A stretch of DNA of 64,000 nucleotides from Mesorhizobium shangrilense (GCF_028826155.1 NZ_JAQGPN010000001.1:2485501-2549500); one strand, 5' to 3'; shown: positions 37,659 to 46,675, numbered from the stretch's first letter. The notes: generated by a model from the sequence alone, not told the origin. Made by a program: numbers and translations.

Positions 37659-38663
37659 ATGAAAACGCTTCTTTCCACATGCGCGGTCGCGACCGTGTTC
37701 CTGGCGGCGTCCGGCATCGGGGCCGGCGCGGCCGAAAAGGTCACGTTCATGTCCAACTGGCTCGCGCAGGCGGAGCACGGCGGCTTCTACCAGGCGGTGG
37801 CCGACGGCTCGTATGCGGCGTGCGGCCTGGACGTCACCATCCAGCAGGGCGGCCCGCAGGTCGCCGGACGTCCGTTGCTGCTCGCCGGGAAGATCGACTT
37901 CTACATGGGCGGCAACATGCAGCAGGCCTATGACGCGGTTGCCCAGAACATCCCGCTGCGCGTGGTGGCGGCGTCGTTCCAGAAGGACCCGCAGGTGATC
38001 ATGTCGCATCCGGGCGAGGGGCTCGACAAGTGGGAGGATCTGCCGAACGCGGAGCAGTACATCATCGGCGACGAGGGCGCGCAGAGCTTCCTGTTGTGGA
38101 TGGCTGAGGAATACGGCTTCGATCCGGCCAAGCGCGTGCCCTACACCTTCAACCCGGCTCCCTTCATCGCCAACAAGAAGTCGATCCAGCAGGGTTACGT
38201 GACGTCCGAGCCTTATGCGGTGGAGAAGGAAGCCGGATTCGTTCCCAACCAGTTCCTGCTCGCCGACCACGGCTTCAACGCCTATGCGACGACGATCGAG
38301 ACGATGCAGGACACCATCGACAAGCGTCCGCAGGTGGTTCAGTGCTTCGTCGATGGCACCGCCAAGGGCTGGTACGGCTACCTCTACGGCGACAACAAGG
38401 CGGCCAACGAGCTTATCAAGAAGGACAACCCGGATCTGACCGACGAACAGATCGCCTTCACCATCTCGCAGCTCAAGAAGTTCGGGATCGTCGATTCGGG
38501 CGACTCGGAGAAGCACGGCATCGGCGCGATGACGGATGAGCGCATGCAGAGCTTCTACGACAAGATGGTCAAGGCGAAGGTGCTCCCCGCCGGAATCGAC
38601 ATCAAGAAGGCCTACACTCTCGATTTTGTTAACAAGGGCGTCGGCCTCGACCTCAAGAAGTAG
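37659..38663 (+). CDS. ABC importer substrate-binding protein, NMT1/THI5-like (NitT/TauT family)
   Basis: 334 aa from the ATG at 37659, where MKTLLSTCAVATVFLAASGIGAGA forms a signal peptide. Mature VTFMSNWLAQAEHGGFYQAVADG, GPQVAGRPLLLAGKIDFYMG and IQQGYVTSEPYAVEKEAGF are the NMT1/THI5-like elements that bind small heterocycles or sulfonates. The binding protein is the first of three importer components, followed by an ATPase and a permease and then a CodA-family amidohydrolase. A pyrimidine or related ring compound is a reasonable guess at the ligand. Taurine-, nitrate- and riboflavin-type ligands cannot be excluded. Confidence 0.88.
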   Translation: MKTLLSTCAVATVFLAASGIGAGAAEKVTFMSNWLAQAEHGGFYQAVADGSYAACGLDVTIQQGGPQVAGRPLLLAGKIDFYMGGNMQQAYDAVAQNIPLRVVAASFQKDPQVIMSHPGEGLDKWEDLPNAEQYIIGDEGAQSFLLWMAEEYGFDPAKRVPYTFNPAPFIANKKSIQQGYVTSEPYAVEKEAGFVPNQFLLADHGFNAYATTIETMQDTIDKRPQVVQCFVDGTAKGWYGYLYGDNKAANELIKKDNPDLTDEQIAFTISQLKKFGIVDSGDSEKHGIGAMTDERMQSFYDKMVKAKVLPAGIDIKKAYTLDFVNKGVGLDLKK

Positions 38664-38772
38664 CGCGCCGGTACTTGGCTGCAAGCCGGCGAGAGCGTAT
38701 CAGGCACCCCAATTGCAATGACGGTCGCTGTTCCCTCGTCAAGGGGGAAGCGGCTGCGGCAGGCGTTTGCGC

Positions 38773-38795
38773 TTCCCCTCCTGGCGGGAGGGGAG
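38773..38795. repeat. short GC-rich hairpin in the importer operon
   Basis: CCCCTCC (38775-38781) and GGAGGGG (38787-38793) form a perfect 7-bp stem in the 199-base space between the binding-protein and ATPase genes. The flanking sequence is also rich in CCCTC/GAGGG and may be a decayed palindromic element. There is no T-run. It could adjust relative expression of the binding protein. Confidence 0.55.
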
Positions 38796-38862
38796 CATTG
38801 CGAAAGTAGCCCGCCGGGCGAGGGGTATTGCATCCAATGAACCAAAGGATGGATCGCTGTTG

Positions 38863-39678
38863 ATGCTGATGAACTCAGCCGCCTCGCGACAGGAAACACA
38901 GGTATCGACTGGGCCGCTGCTATCGCTGCGGTCCGTCGGCAAGGTCTTCTCCAACGGCGTCACCGCCCTCTCGAACGTCGACCTGACGATCGGGGAAGGC
39001 GACTTCGTCAGCCTGCTCGGCCCTTCCGGCTGCGGCAAGTCGACGGCGCTCAGACTGATCGCGGGGCTTTCCTCGCCGACCTCGGGCCAGGTGCAGTGGC
39101 ACAAGGCGCAGGGGCGCGACAGCGTAGGCTTCGTCTTCCAGGAGCCGACGCTCATGCCGTGGGCGAATGTCTTCGACAATGTATGGCTGCCGTTGCGCCT
39201 GCGTGGCGTGTCGCGCAGCGCCGCAGCGCCCGCGGTTCACAAGATGCTGGAGCGCGTGCATCTGTCGGGCTTCGAAAACGCGGTGCCGCGCGAGCTCTCG
39301 GGCGGCATGAAGATGCGCGTCTCCATCGCCCGCGCGCTGGTCACGGAGCCGCGCGTGCTCTTGATGGACGAGCCGTTCGCCGCGCTCGACGAGATCACCC
39401 GCTTCAAGCTCAACAACGACCTGCTGGAACTCTGGCAGGAAGCGCGCTTCACGACAATCTTCGTGACCCACAGCGTGTTCGAGAGCGTGTTCCTGTCGAA
39501 CCGCATCGTGGTGATGGCGGCTCGGCCTGGCCGGGTTTTTCACGAGGTCGAGGTAGCGGCGGGCTATCCGCGCGACGAGGCGTTCCGGACCTCGCCGGAA
39601 TACGCATCGCTTTGCCGGGAGGCGTCGGACGTGCTTGGCGACGCGATGCGTGCAGGAGGCGGCCATGACGGTCATTGA
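38863..39678 (+). CDS. ABC importer ATPase (NitT/TauT family)
   Basis: 271 aa from the ATG at 38863; ATG at 38869 is an alternative. Walker A is GPSGCGKST, the signature LSGGMKMR, Walker B VLLMDEPFAALDE, and the switch His is in FVTHSVFESVFLS, all typical of SsuB/TauB-like proteins. PTLMPWANVFDNVWLPL is the family's Q-loop neighbourhood. Its end overlaps the permease start by 14 bases. Confidence 0.92.
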   Translation: MLMNSAASRQETQVSTGPLLSLRSVGKVFSNGVTALSNVDLTIGEGDFVSLLGPSGCGKSTALRLIAGLSSPTSGQVQWHKAQGRDSVGFVFQEPTLMPWANVFDNVWLPLRLRGVSRSAAAPAVHKMLERVHLSGFENAVPRELSGGMKMRVSIARALVTEPRVLLMDEPFAALDEITRFKLNNDLLELWQEARFTTIFVTHSVFESVFLSNRIVVMAARPGRVFHEVEVAAGYPRDEAFRTSPEYASLCREASDVLGDAMRAGGGHDGH

Positions 39679-40522
39679 AGAACGCGCCCCGGCGACGGTG
39701 GTCGACCCCGAAGAGGCGCGCCGGGTGCGCAACGAACGGTTGGAGCGCGTAGGCAAGTGGGTGCTGCCGCTGACGATCATGGCCGCGGCCATCTTCGCCT
39801 GGGACCGCATCTGTGTGTGGAACGAGATCCCGCAATACATCCTGCCGCGGCCGGGCGTCGTGGTGCAGACCCTGTTCACGGATTCGGCGCTGCTGTTCGG
39901 CTCGCTGCTGACGACGCTGAAGATCACCTTCCTCAGCCTGCTTCTGGCCGTCATCGGCGGCGTCGGGCTGTCGGTGCTGTTCGCGCAGTCGAAATGGGTG
40001 GAGATGTCGTTCTTCCCCTTCGCCATCGTGCTGCAGGTGACGCCGATCGTGGCGATTTTCCCGCTGATCAACATCTATGTCGACAACCAGACCGCCAAGC
40101 TTCTGCTCTGCGCCTGGATCGTGGCGTTCTTCCCGATCCTGTCCAACACCACGCTCGGGCTCAATTCGGTCGACCGCAACCTGCGCGACCTGTTCAAGAT
40201 GAACGGCGCGACGCGCTGGCAGGAGCTTTGGCACCTGCGCCTGCCGGCCGCGATGCCCTATTTCCTCGGCGGCCTGAAGATCGCCGGCGGCCTGTCGCTG
40301 ATCGGCGCGGTAGTGGCGGAGTTCGTGGCGGGATCGAGCGGGCAGTCGTCGGGGCTTGCGTCGCGCATCATCGAGGCCGGCTACCGCCTCAACGCGCCAC
40401 GCCTGTTCGCCGCGCTGATCCTGATCTCGTTCACCGGCATCGTCATCTTCCTGGTGCTGTCCTACGTCTCGCACCTCGTCCTGCGTAGCTGGCACGAAAG
40501 CGCGCTGAAGCAGGAGCGCTGA
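39665..40522 (+). CDS. ABC importer permease (NitT/TauT family)
   Basis: 285 aa from the ATG at 39665, inside the end of the ATPase gene. About six hydrophobic segments are visible; PQYILPRPGVVVQTLF precedes the core, and LRDLFKMNGATRWQELWHLRLPAAMPY is the EAA loop of SsuC/ThiX-like permeases. It completes the importer with the binding protein at 37659. An 86-base gap leads to the amidohydrolase. Confidence 0.9.
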   Translation: MTVIEERAPATVVDPEEARRVRNERLERVGKWVLPLTIMAAAIFAWDRICVWNEIPQYILPRPGVVVQTLFTDSALLFGSLLTTLKITFLSLLLAVIGGVGLSVLFAQSKWVEMSFFPFAIVLQVTPIVAIFPLINIYVDNQTAKLLLCAWIVAFFPILSNTTLGLNSVDRNLRDLFKMNGATRWQELWHLRLPAAMPYFLGGLKIAGGLSLIGAVVAEFVAGSSGQSSGLASRIIEAGYRLNAPRLFAALILISFTGIVIFLVLSYVSHLVLRSWHESALKQER

Positions 40523-40608
40523 GGGGTGGCTGTTGTGCAAACCTTGATGAATGTTGCGCTTCACGGCGCGCTGGGGCGCCGCACTTCACGTCTATCTACC
40601 TTTGCCTC

Positions 40609-41943
40609 ATGACGGTTCCGACCATTCCAGTGCCGACCATACCATCCGAGGGCAATTACGCTCTCTCTCGCGCCCGCATCCACGCTTCGCTCGCTCCGGG
40701 CCTCTCCGCCCCTGCTGATCCCGACGGCTTCGCGCTCGTCGACATCTTGGTCACTGACGGAAGGATTGCCGCGATCGAGGCGCACGGAATCGCCCGCGAC
40801 GCCGCCGGCGAAATCGTCGATCTCGCCCGCCGCATCGTGATGCCCTGCTTTGTCGACTGCCATACGCATCTCGACAAGGGCCACATCTGGACCCGCAATC
40901 CCAACCCGGACGGCACCTTCGCCGGCGCGCTCGCCGCCAACGGGGTCGACCGGATCGCCTATTGGAGCGCCGAGGATGTGGCGCGGCGCATGGATTTTGC
41001 GCTGCGCTCGGCCTACGCGCACGGGACCAGGGCGATCCGCACCCATATCGACAGCACCGCGCCGCAGGACGCGATTTCCTGGCCGGTGTTCGAGGAGATG
41101 CGCGAACGCTGGCGCGGCCGCATCGAGCTGCAGGCCTCCTGCCTAACCGGCATCGAGGCGGTGCGCGACGAAGCGTGGTTCACAGCACTCGCCGACCGGA
41201 TGAAGGCGGCGGGCGGCGTGCTGGGAGCCGTCACCTACATGCTGCCCGACCTCGACGATCTGCTGGATCGCATGTTCCGCCTCGCCATGGAGCGCGGGCT
41301 CGACCTCGACTTCCACGCCGACGAGACCGGCGATATGTCGGCCGTGTCGCTGCGCAAGATCGCCGAGCACGCGTTGCGGACGGGTTTTGAGGGAAAAATC
41401 CTCGTCGGCCATTGCTGCGCACTGTCGCGCCAGCCGGACACCGAGGTGCTCGACACGCTGGACAAGGTCGCGCGGGCGGGCATCGCCGTCGTCTCGCTGC
41501 CGATGTGCAATCTCTACCTCCAGGACCGCCGCGGCGACGGCACCACGCCGCGCTGGCGCGGCGTGACGCTGCTGCACGAGATGAAGGCACGCGGCATCCC
41601 GGTCGCTGTCGCTTCCGACAACACACGCGATCCATTCTACGCCTATGGCGACCTCGATATGCTGGAGGTCTACCGCATGTCGACGCGCATCCTGCACCTC
41701 GACCACCCGGTCGGCGACTGGCCGCGGACGGTTGCGGCGACGCCGGCCGAAGTGATGCGGCTGGACGGGGCGGGGACGCTTCACGCCGGCGGGAAGGCGG
41801 ACTTCGTCATCTTCCGCGGGCGGAGCTGGACCGAGCTGCTGTCGCGGCCGGAAGCCGACCGGATCGTGGTGCGCGACGGGCGCGCTATTGATGCGGTGCT
41901 GCCGGACTATTCTGAACTCGACGACTTGATGGGACTGGACTGA
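40609..41943 (+). CDS. CodA-family amidohydrolase (cytosine deaminase-like)
   Basis: 444 aa. The metal ligands appear in FVDCHTHLDKGH (His 85 and His 87), LDFHADETGDMS, VGHCCALS and the catalytic Asp in ASDNTRDPFYAYGD. This arrangement, with LDKGH after the HxH, is that of the cytosine deaminase/isoguanine deaminase/hydroxyatrazine-like branch of the superfamily. It would deaminate or hydrolyse an N-heterocycle in the cytoplasm. It follows a NMT1-like importer and its stop overlaps the next gene's start (TGATG), so import, deamination and oxidation appear to be coupled. The exact substrate cannot be assigned. Confidence 0.88.
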   Translation: MTVPTIPVPTIPSEGNYALSRARIHASLAPGLSAPADPDGFALVDILVTDGRIAAIEAHGIARDAAGEIVDLARRIVMPCFVDCHTHLDKGHIWTRNPNPDGTFAGALAANGVDRIAYWSAEDVARRMDFALRSAYAHGTRAIRTHIDSTAPQDAISWPVFEEMRERWRGRIELQASCLTGIEAVRDEAWFTALADRMKAAGGVLGAVTYMLPDLDDLLDRMFRLAMERGLDLDFHADETGDMSAVSLRKIAEHALRTGFEGKILVGHCCALSRQPDTEVLDTLDKVARAGIAVVSLPMCNLYLQDRRGDGTTPRWRGVTLLHEMKARGIPVAVASDNTRDPFYAYGDLDMLEVYRMSTRILHLDHPVGDWPRTVAATPAEVMRLDGAGTLHAGGKADFVIFRGRSWTELLSRPEADRIVVRDGRAIDAVLPDYSELDDLMGLD

Positions 41944-43346
41944 TGGATATTGCCGCGCTGAGAAGCGATCTGGACGGGCTGAAGATCGAGGACAATGCCA
42001 AGATCGTGCAGCAGAAGAGCCGCGACTTCTACTGGTACAGCCCGGTGCTGAAGCGCCAGCTCGACCATGTGACGGCTGACCTGATCGTCTCGCCCAAGAG
42101 CGAGGAAGAGGTGATCCGCGTGCTCGCCGCCTGCCACAAGCACGGCGTGCCGGTCACCCCGCGCGGCACCGGCACCGGCAATTACGGGCAGGCGATGCCG
42201 CTGTCGGGCGGCGTGGTGCTGTCGCTGGCAGAAATGAACGAGGTGACGTCGATCACGGCCGGACGCGTGGTCTGCGGACCCGGCGCGATCATCGCCGACA
42301 TCGACCGCGCGACGCGTGCGCATTCGGCGCAGGAGCTGCGGCTGCATCCCTCGACCTACAACACGGCGTCGGTCGGCGGCTTCATCGCGGGCGGCTCGGG
42401 CGGCGTCGGCTCGATCAATTTCGGCGGGCTGCGCGACTTCGGCAACGTGATCCGGCTGCGCGTCGTCACCATGGAGGCCGAGCCGCGCGTGCTCGAGCTC
42501 ACCGGCGAGGACCTGCACAAGGTGACCCACGCGTACGGCACCAACGGCATCATCACCGAGGTCGAGCTGCCGCTGACGGCCGCCTATGACTGGGTGGACG
42601 TGATCGTCGGCTTCGACAAATTTGCGGGCGCGGCGCGCTACGGCAACGCGCTTGCCCGGCAGGACGGCCTCCTGACCAAGCTGATCACGCCGATCGCGGC
42701 GCCCGTGCCGTGGCTCTATTTCAAGCGGCACCAGAAATTCCTGAAGGAAGAACAGAGCATCTGCGTCTGCATGGTGGCGGCGCATTCGCTCGACGCGTTC
42801 CTCGCCTTCACCCGACGCGCGGGCGGCGAGGTCGTGTACAACGCCGCCACTGCGCCGGACGAGGACAAGAAGGGCCTGCCGCCGGCGTATGAGCTGGCCT
42901 GGAACCACACGACGCTGAGGGCGCTGCGCGTCGATCCTTCGATCACCTATCTGCAGTCGCTCTATCCGTTCCCCAACCAGCTCGAACTGGTCGAGAAGAT
43001 GGACGGGATGTTCCCCGGCGAGGTGTTTTCCCACCTCGAGTTCGTTCGCTTCGACGGCGACGTCACCTGCTTCGGGCTGAACCTCGTGAATTTCACCACC
43101 GAGGAGCGGCTGGACGAGATCATCCGCACCTTCGAGGCGAACGGCTGCCCGATCTTCAATCCGCACCGCTACACGCTGGAGGAGGGCGGCATGAAGCAGA
43201 CCGACGAGGTGCAGCTCGCCTTCAAGCGCGAGGCCGACCCGCAGGGCCTGCTCAATCCGGGCAAGATGATCGCCTGGGAGGATCCGGACTACGACTACCG
43301 CTCGGACAAGACGTTCCTGTTCCGGGGACTGGAGAAGGTGGGGTGA
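41943..43346 (+). CDS. FAD-linked oxidase/dehydrogenase (GlcD/D-lactate dehydrogenase type)
   Basis: 467 aa. The FAD-binding type 4 (PCMH) domain has VTPRGTGTGNYGQAMPLSGG near residues 73-92 and SVGGFIAGGSGGVGSINFG near 140-160. The C-terminal region carries the FAD-linked oxidase cap. It oxidises hydroxy-acids or related alcohols, passing electrons to quinone or another carrier. Its substrate is probably linked to the product of the preceding amidohydrolase, because the genes overlap by one base. Confidence 0.88.
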   Translation: MDIAALRSDLDGLKIEDNAKIVQQKSRDFYWYSPVLKRQLDHVTADLIVSPKSEEEVIRVLAACHKHGVPVTPRGTGTGNYGQAMPLSGGVVLSLAEMNEVTSITAGRVVCGPGAIIADIDRATRAHSAQELRLHPSTYNTASVGGFIAGGSGGVGSINFGGLRDFGNVIRLRVVTMEAEPRVLELTGEDLHKVTHAYGTNGIITEVELPLTAAYDWVDVIVGFDKFAGAARYGNALARQDGLLTKLITPIAAPVPWLYFKRHQKFLKEEQSICVCMVAAHSLDAFLAFTRRAGGEVVYNAATAPDEDKKGLPPAYELAWNHTTLRALRVDPSITYLQSLYPFPNQLELVEKMDGMFPGEVFSHLEFVRFDGDVTCFGLNLVNFTTEERLDEIIRTFEANGCPIFNPHRYTLEEGGMKQTDEVQLAFKREADPQGLLNPGKMIAWEDPDYDYRSDKTFLFRGLEKVG

Positions 43347-43360
43347 GATCGGGCGCGGCG

Positions 43361-43504
43361 CACTCCCTCCCCCCTGAGGGGAGGGTGCCGCCGAAGGCGG
43401 CGGGTGGGGTCCCCGCGGCCGGGTGGGACGTTGTTCTGGCGGCGCCCTCTGAGGTGACCCCCTCTGCCCGCTTTGCGGGCATCTCCCCCTCAAGGGGGGA
43501 GAAA
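43361..43504. repeat. ~140-bp palindromic intergenic element, copy 2 (inverted)
   Basis: Starting with CACTCCCTCCCCCCTGAGGG and ending with CCCCCTCAAGGGGGGAGAAA, this is the reverse complement of the element at 33728-33868 with high identity. The inner hairpins GCCGCCGAAGGCGGC and GCCCGCTTTGCGGGC are intact, more so than in copy 1, which suggests a younger or better conserved copy. It separates the FAD-linked oxidase gene from the oxidoreductase pair. Confidence 0.88.
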
Positions 43505-43512
43505 GACGCCGC

Positions 43513-44094
43513 ATGAACATCCTCGTCCTCTTTGCCCATCCGGTCGAGACGAGCTTCAACGCGTCGCTGCACAGGATGATCATCGATCGGCTGACGGCTG
43601 CCGGGCACACCGTCGACGATTGCGACCTCTATGCCGAGGACTTCGATCCACGGCTCACGCGTGCCGAACGGCTGAACTATCAGGACGTCGGAAACAATGT
43701 GGAACCGGTGCGCGGCTATGTGGAGCGGCTGCAGCGGGCCGAAGGGCTGGTGCTCTGTTATCCGGTTTGGAACTACGGCTATCCGGCTATCCTGAAAGGG
43801 TTTTTCGACCGGGTGTTCCTGCCGGGCGTGACCTTCAAGCTGGTCGACGGCAAGGCCTGGCCGTCGCTCCACAACATCCGCAGGGTCGAAGCCGTGACCA
43901 GCTACGGCGGCAGCCGGCTGCGCGCGATGCTCATGGGTGATCCGCCGCGAAAACTGGTCAAGCGGCTGATGCGCTCGACGGTAAAGCCCGGCGCGCCGGT
44001 CGGCTTCAGCGCGCACTATTCGATGAACCTCTCCACGGCGGCCTCGCGGGAGGCGTTCAAGGCCAAGGTCGCGGCAAGAATGGACCGTTTCTGA
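43513..44094 (+). CDS. NAD(P)H-dependent oxidoreductase, flavodoxin-like fold
   Basis: 193 aa. MNILVLFAHPVETSFNASLH is the first beta-strand and FMN/FAD-phosphate loop of the NQO1/KefF/MdaB group, and LVLCYPVWNYGYPAILKGFFDRVFLPG is the conserved flavin-contacting segment. It probably reduces quinones or another small electrophile with NAD(P)H. The next gene encodes a similar protein and overlaps it by one base, giving a tandem pair. It starts 8 bases after the palindromic element. Confidence 0.88.
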   Translation: MNILVLFAHPVETSFNASLHRMIIDRLTAAGHTVDDCDLYAEDFDPRLTRAERLNYQDVGNNVEPVRGYVERLQRAEGLVLCYPVWNYGYPAILKGFFDRVFLPGVTFKLVDGKAWPSLHNIRRVEAVTSYGGSRLRAMLMGDPPRKLVKRLMRSTVKPGAPVGFSAHYSMNLSTAASREAFKAKVAARMDRF

Positions 44095-44681
44095 TGCGTG
44101 CGCTCGTCGTCTATTGCCATCCGGTGCCGGAGAGTTTTGGCGCCGCCCTGCGCGACGCGGCGGTGGATGCCCTGAATGCCAGGGGCGACGAGGTGCGCGT
44201 CATCGATCTCTACGCCGAAAAGTTCGATCCTGTGATGTGCGCCGACGAACGCCGCACCTACAACGACCAGGCGCCCGCCGATCCGGCGCTCAAGTCGCAT
44301 GTTGAGCAGTTGCAGTGGGCGGAAACGCTGGTCTTCATCTACCCGACCTGGTGGTACGGGCTGCCGGCGATGCTGAAGGGCTGGTTCGACCGGGTGTGGG
44401 CGAAGGACGTCGCCTTCGCGCTGCCGGCGGGCGGCGGGCCGATCACGCCGCTGATGACGCATGTGTCGAAGATCGCCGTCATCACGACCTGCGGCGCACC
44501 CTGGTGGTGGTCCGTGGTCGTCGGCCAGCCGGGCCGGAAAACGCTTTTGCGCGGCATGCGGGCGCTTTGCGCCAAGCGCTGCCGCACGATGTACCTGGCG
44601 CACTACCTCATGGACGCCTCGACGCCGGAAAGCCGGGCCGCGTATCTGGCGAAGGTGAAGAGGAAGCTGGGACGGTGGTGA
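44094..44681 (+). CDS. NAD(P)H-dependent oxidoreductase, flavodoxin-like fold (paralogue)
   Basis: 195 aa, overlapping the previous stop (TGATG). MRALVVYCHPVPESFGAALR and VFIYPTWWYGLPAMLKGWFDRVWAKD correspond to the same motifs as in the upstream protein, so they are paralogues. The WWYGLP segment is nearer to the KefF/MdaB-type consensus. Two subunits of one enzyme or two separate quinone reductases are both possible. Confidence 0.88.
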   Translation: MRALVVYCHPVPESFGAALRDAAVDALNARGDEVRVIDLYAEKFDPVMCADERRTYNDQAPADPALKSHVEQLQWAETLVFIYPTWWYGLPAMLKGWFDRVWAKDVAFALPAGGGPITPLMTHVSKIAVITTCGAPWWWSVVVGQPGRKTLLRGMRALCAKRCRTMYLAHYLMDASTPESRAAYLAKVKRKLGRW

Positions 44682-45130
44682 TCAAGAACTCCGGCTGTTC
44701 CGGTCGCTAGGCGCCAGGGGCGATGCCAGCCGGAGACATGGTCGTACCCGCGCGGCGCCCCGCTTGATCACGACCCAAAACGCAACGGCAAATATGGTCT
44801 GGGCCAACAGCGCCCATGATGCAACCGGCTGTACTGGAAGGCGATGGAGTTTGCCCGCTCTAACCATTCCGCCTGAGGCTGCGCGGCCAGCCATCGCGCA
44901 GGCACGCCAGCTCGAAGCCACCTGAGAACTTGGAGGTGATCTCCGAACATTTCTGTCGGACCCGTTCACGAAGAAGGAGGCATGCGGCAGCTCCCATCGG
45001 TTGGTTCATCGCCGCCCGCTTGACCCTGAGAGGGCGTGGACGCTACTGTTTTCCTCACCTGACCGCTCAATACTAGCTGCTCGATATTCAAGCTGGACAA
45101 GCTCTTCGAAACTTAAGCTGGAGAAGCGCC
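44682..45130. other. 449-base region with no supported gene
   Basis: The only open frames here are short, without ribosome-binding sites or recognisable motifs on either strand. The base composition at 45000-45120 is less GC-rich than the flanks. A direct repeat next to the downstream gene is listed separately. It may hold the promoter of the amidohydrolase at 45131 and the remains of a decayed gene. Confidence 0.5.
45090..45127 (+). repeat. direct repeat upstream of the secreted amidohydrolase
   Basis: AAGCTGGACAAGC at 45090-45102 and AAGCTGGAGAAGC at 45115-45127 differ at one of 13 bases and are 25 bases apart, ending just before the GTG at 45131. The spacing is about 2.4 helical turns. 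The second copy overlaps the region where a ribosome-binding site would be (GGAGAAG), so this may be chance or a translation-level feature. Confidence 0.45.
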
Positions 45131-46549
45131 GTGTATCTCAAGTGTTTCGCACCTGGAGAGTCGGTCGAGCCTGTGGCGCATGCCATGCCGCAGGCGGCAG
45201 TCCTCTCTTTCCTCCACACAGCTTTCAGAACGGTCTTCTCGGGCCGAAATCGGCTTGCGGCGGCTCTTCTGTTCGGATTGTGCGCAACTGCCAGCGCCGA
45301 TGACGTCCTCTTCGAGAACGTCCGCATCTTCGACGGAAAGGGCGGCGCCCTGTCGGAGCCGTCGAACGTGCTGGTCAAGGGCAATGAGATCGCGCGCATC
45401 TCGACGGGCGCGATCGACGCCGAAGGCGTGGAGCGCATCGCCGGCAACGGGCGAACGCTGATGCCGGGGCTGATCGACGCGCACTGGCACGCGATGCTGG
45501 TCGCGTCCTCGCCGGCGGAGTTGATGGGCAACGTCATCTATTCCAGCATCGTGGCCGCCGATGAGGCGACGGATACGCTGATGCGCGGTTTCACCACCGT
45601 CCGCGACGTGGGCGGGCCGGCGTTCGGCCTCAAGCACGCGATAGACCAGGGCGTTATCCCCGGACCGCGCATCTATCCGTCCGGCGCCATGATCACCGTG
45701 ACCAGCGGGCATGGCGATTTCCGCCAGTTCACGGACCTGCCGCGCAGGGTCGGCGTGCTCACTCCGATGGAGACGGCAGGCGGCGCCATGGTCGTGGACA
45801 GCCCCGACGAGGTGCGCATGCGCGTCCGCGAGCAGTTGATGCAGGGGGCCGTGCTCGTCAAGCTGACTGCGGGCGGCGGCGTGTCCTCACCGTTCAGCCC
45901 CCTCGACGTCACCACCTTCACCGAGTCTGAGCTGCGGGCCGCCGTCGAGATTGCCGACAACTGGGGCACCTACGTCGCCGCACATGCCTTCACCTCCGAT
46001 GCCACCCAGAAAGCCATCGCGGCGGGCGTGAAGTGCATCGAGCACGGCTTCCTCATGGATGAGGACACCGCCAAGCTGATCGCTGAAAAGGACATCTGGC
46101 TGAGCCTGCAGCCGCTTCCCGAAGGAATGAGGACAAACCTCCGGGAGGGGTCGGTCGAGCGGGCCAAGGCGGAAGAGGTGTGGCCGGGAATCGACAGGAC
46201 CTACAAACTGGCAAAGAAGTACAAGATCAAGACGGCGTGGGGCACCGACGTGCTGTTCTCGCGCGCGCTGGCGCGGCAGCAAGGCGCGATCCTGGCCTCG
46301 CTGTCCCGCTGGTACACGCCGGCAGAGGCGCTTGCCATGGCGACCGGGACCAACGCCCAGCTACTGGCGCTATCGGGTCCGCGCAATCCCTATCCGGGCA
46401 AGCTCGGCGTCGTCGAGGAAGGCGCGCTCGCCGACCTCCTTCTCGTAGAGGGCAACCCGCTGGAGAACCTCGACCTCGTGGCCGATCCCGCCAACTTCAA
46501 GATCATCATGAAGGACGGGACGATCTTCAAGAACACGCTGGGTAAGTGA
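45131..46549 (+). CDS. exported amidohydrolase (imidazolonepropionase/Xaa-Pro dipeptidase-like)
   Basis: 472 aa from a GTG at 45131 preceded by GGAGAAG; the ATG at 45185 is an alternative. NRLAAALLFGLCATASADD is a signal peptide core with an ASA cleavage site, so the enzyme is probably periplasmic. Metal and catalytic positions are GLIDAHWHA (His 118 and His 120), LVKLTAGGG (carbamylated Lys candidate), AAHAFT, CIEHGFLMD and AWGTDVLF. This set matches the binuclear amidohydrolases that include prolidases and carboxypeptidase-like Sgx enzymes. A cyclic amide or a dipeptide is the likely substrate. Confidence 0.87.
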   Translation: MYLKCFAPGESVEPVAHAMPQAAVLSFLHTAFRTVFSGRNRLAAALLFGLCATASADDVLFENVRIFDGKGGALSEPSNVLVKGNEIARISTGAIDAEGVERIAGNGRTLMPGLIDAHWHAMLVASSPAELMGNVIYSSIVAADEATDTLMRGFTTVRDVGGPAFGLKHAIDQGVIPGPRIYPSGAMITVTSGHGDFRQFTDLPRRVGVLTPMETAGGAMVVDSPDEVRMRVREQLMQGAVLVKLTAGGGVSSPFSPLDVTTFTESELRAAVEIADNWGTYVAAHAFTSDATQKAIAAGVKCIEHGFLMDEDTAKLIAEKDIWLSLQPLPEGMRTNLREGSVERAKAEEVWPGIDRTYKLAKKYKIKTAWGTDVLFSRALARQQGAILASLSRWYTPAEALAMATGTNAQLLALSGPRNPYPGKLGVVEEGALADLLLVEGNPLENLDLVADPANFKIIMKDGTIFKNTLGK

Positions 46550-46675
46550 GGGCGGAGACGAGGCGGCAGAAGGCGTCCACGTTGTGCAGAGCGCCGCAAT
46601 CGTCACCCTGTTGCCCGGGACATACGATGCTGCGACAGGTCCGTTGAATGGTCTGATTGCGACCGGAGCGAGCTT

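Noticed and set aside
44768..44950. A 60-codon minus-strand frame in the gap after the oxidoreductase pair.
   Set aside because: It has no ribosome-binding site and no family motif, and the adjacent frame is open too, so coding is not supported.
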